Part shown: in pieces, positions 13,433 to 13,466 of the stretch
Layout: every line of letters begins with the position of its first letter
Numbering within the stretch: the first letter of the stretch is position 1
Assembly: GCA_002432565.1 (NCBI GenBank)
Contig: DJFP01000212.1
Span: forward strand, 2,145-15,610
Length of the DNA: 13,466 nt
Direction of reading: 5' to 3'
Origin: Flavobacteriales bacterium UBA5869
Lineage (GTDB): Bacteria > Bacteroidota > Bacteroidia > Flavobacteriales_D > Crocinitomicaceae
The notes under the pieces: model-generated
The model's database searches: none
Told to the model about the DNA's origin: nothing
Seen by the model: the letters and a program-made list of their open reading frames with translations, nothing else
Position numbers and translations under genes: made by a program

Positions 13433-13466
13433 GTAAAAAAGTTTGAAGTCTTAATATCCTGAAGTC

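Noticed and set aside
1..13466. A novel multi-gene defence, mobile or biosynthetic system
   Set aside because: All genes belong to housekeeping, envelope or single-gene families, with even composition and no cluster of unknown co-directional genes; nothing supports a new system.

Overview
The window looks like an ordinary stretch of core chromosome from a member of the Bacteroidota, most likely Flavobacteriales (a Crocinitomicaceae/Fluviicola-like genome would fit, but this rests on protein flavour alone). Pointers to the phylum are promoters with a TAnnTTTG -7 box, no clear Shine-Dalgarno sequences, typical Bacteroidota versions of Tgt, the LptF/LptG-type permease and DnaB, and a secreted protein found mainly in this phylum that databases often mislabel 'asparagine synthetase B'. 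Base and codon use look even throughout. I see no insertion sequence, prophage, CRISPR array, tRNA or rRNA.

Layout. On the minus strand at the left edge lie the 5' end of an ECF-type sigma factor gene (134..1) and, just upstream and overlapping it, a membrane-anchored family 2 glycosyltransferase (1261..125). Divergent from these is a tight plus-strand cluster: tgt (queuosine tRNA modification, 1343..2473), an LptF/LptG-family permease (2474..3586) and a DUF481-like outer-membrane protein (3586..4347). The tgt stop directly abuts the permease ATG, and the permease stop overlaps the next ATG by one base, so translational coupling is likely. A separate small cysteine-rich lipoprotein gene (4477..4692) follows, with a strong terminator.

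The next block is on the minus strand: a POT/PTR2-like transporter (6085..4856) downstream of a MutS2-type ATPase (8333..6198). The gap between them carries an 18-bp perfect palindrome and repeated GTTCAAA/TTTGAAC heptamers. Divergent from mutS2 is exonuclease III (xth, 8488..9252). Then come a PorT-like outer-membrane beta-barrel protein (9506..10135), the replicative helicase dnaB (10307..11881) and the conserved secreted protein (11962..13215). The last 250 bases hold no gene; they contain small hairpins ending in a terminator.

Together these are housekeeping functions: DNA replication and repair (dnaB, xth, mutS2), tRNA modification (tgt) and envelope biogenesis or transport (permease, DUF481-like protein, lipoprotein, PorT-like barrel, transporter). 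I did not find a new multi-gene system. The best second-look items are a pair of covarying 28-bp palindromes that act as terminators about 4 kb apart, a Tgt without its zinc cysteines, a MutS2 without an Smr domain, an SSB-like acidic tip on DnaB, a 21-bp-period operator-like repeat, and a possible small structured RNA at the right edge.
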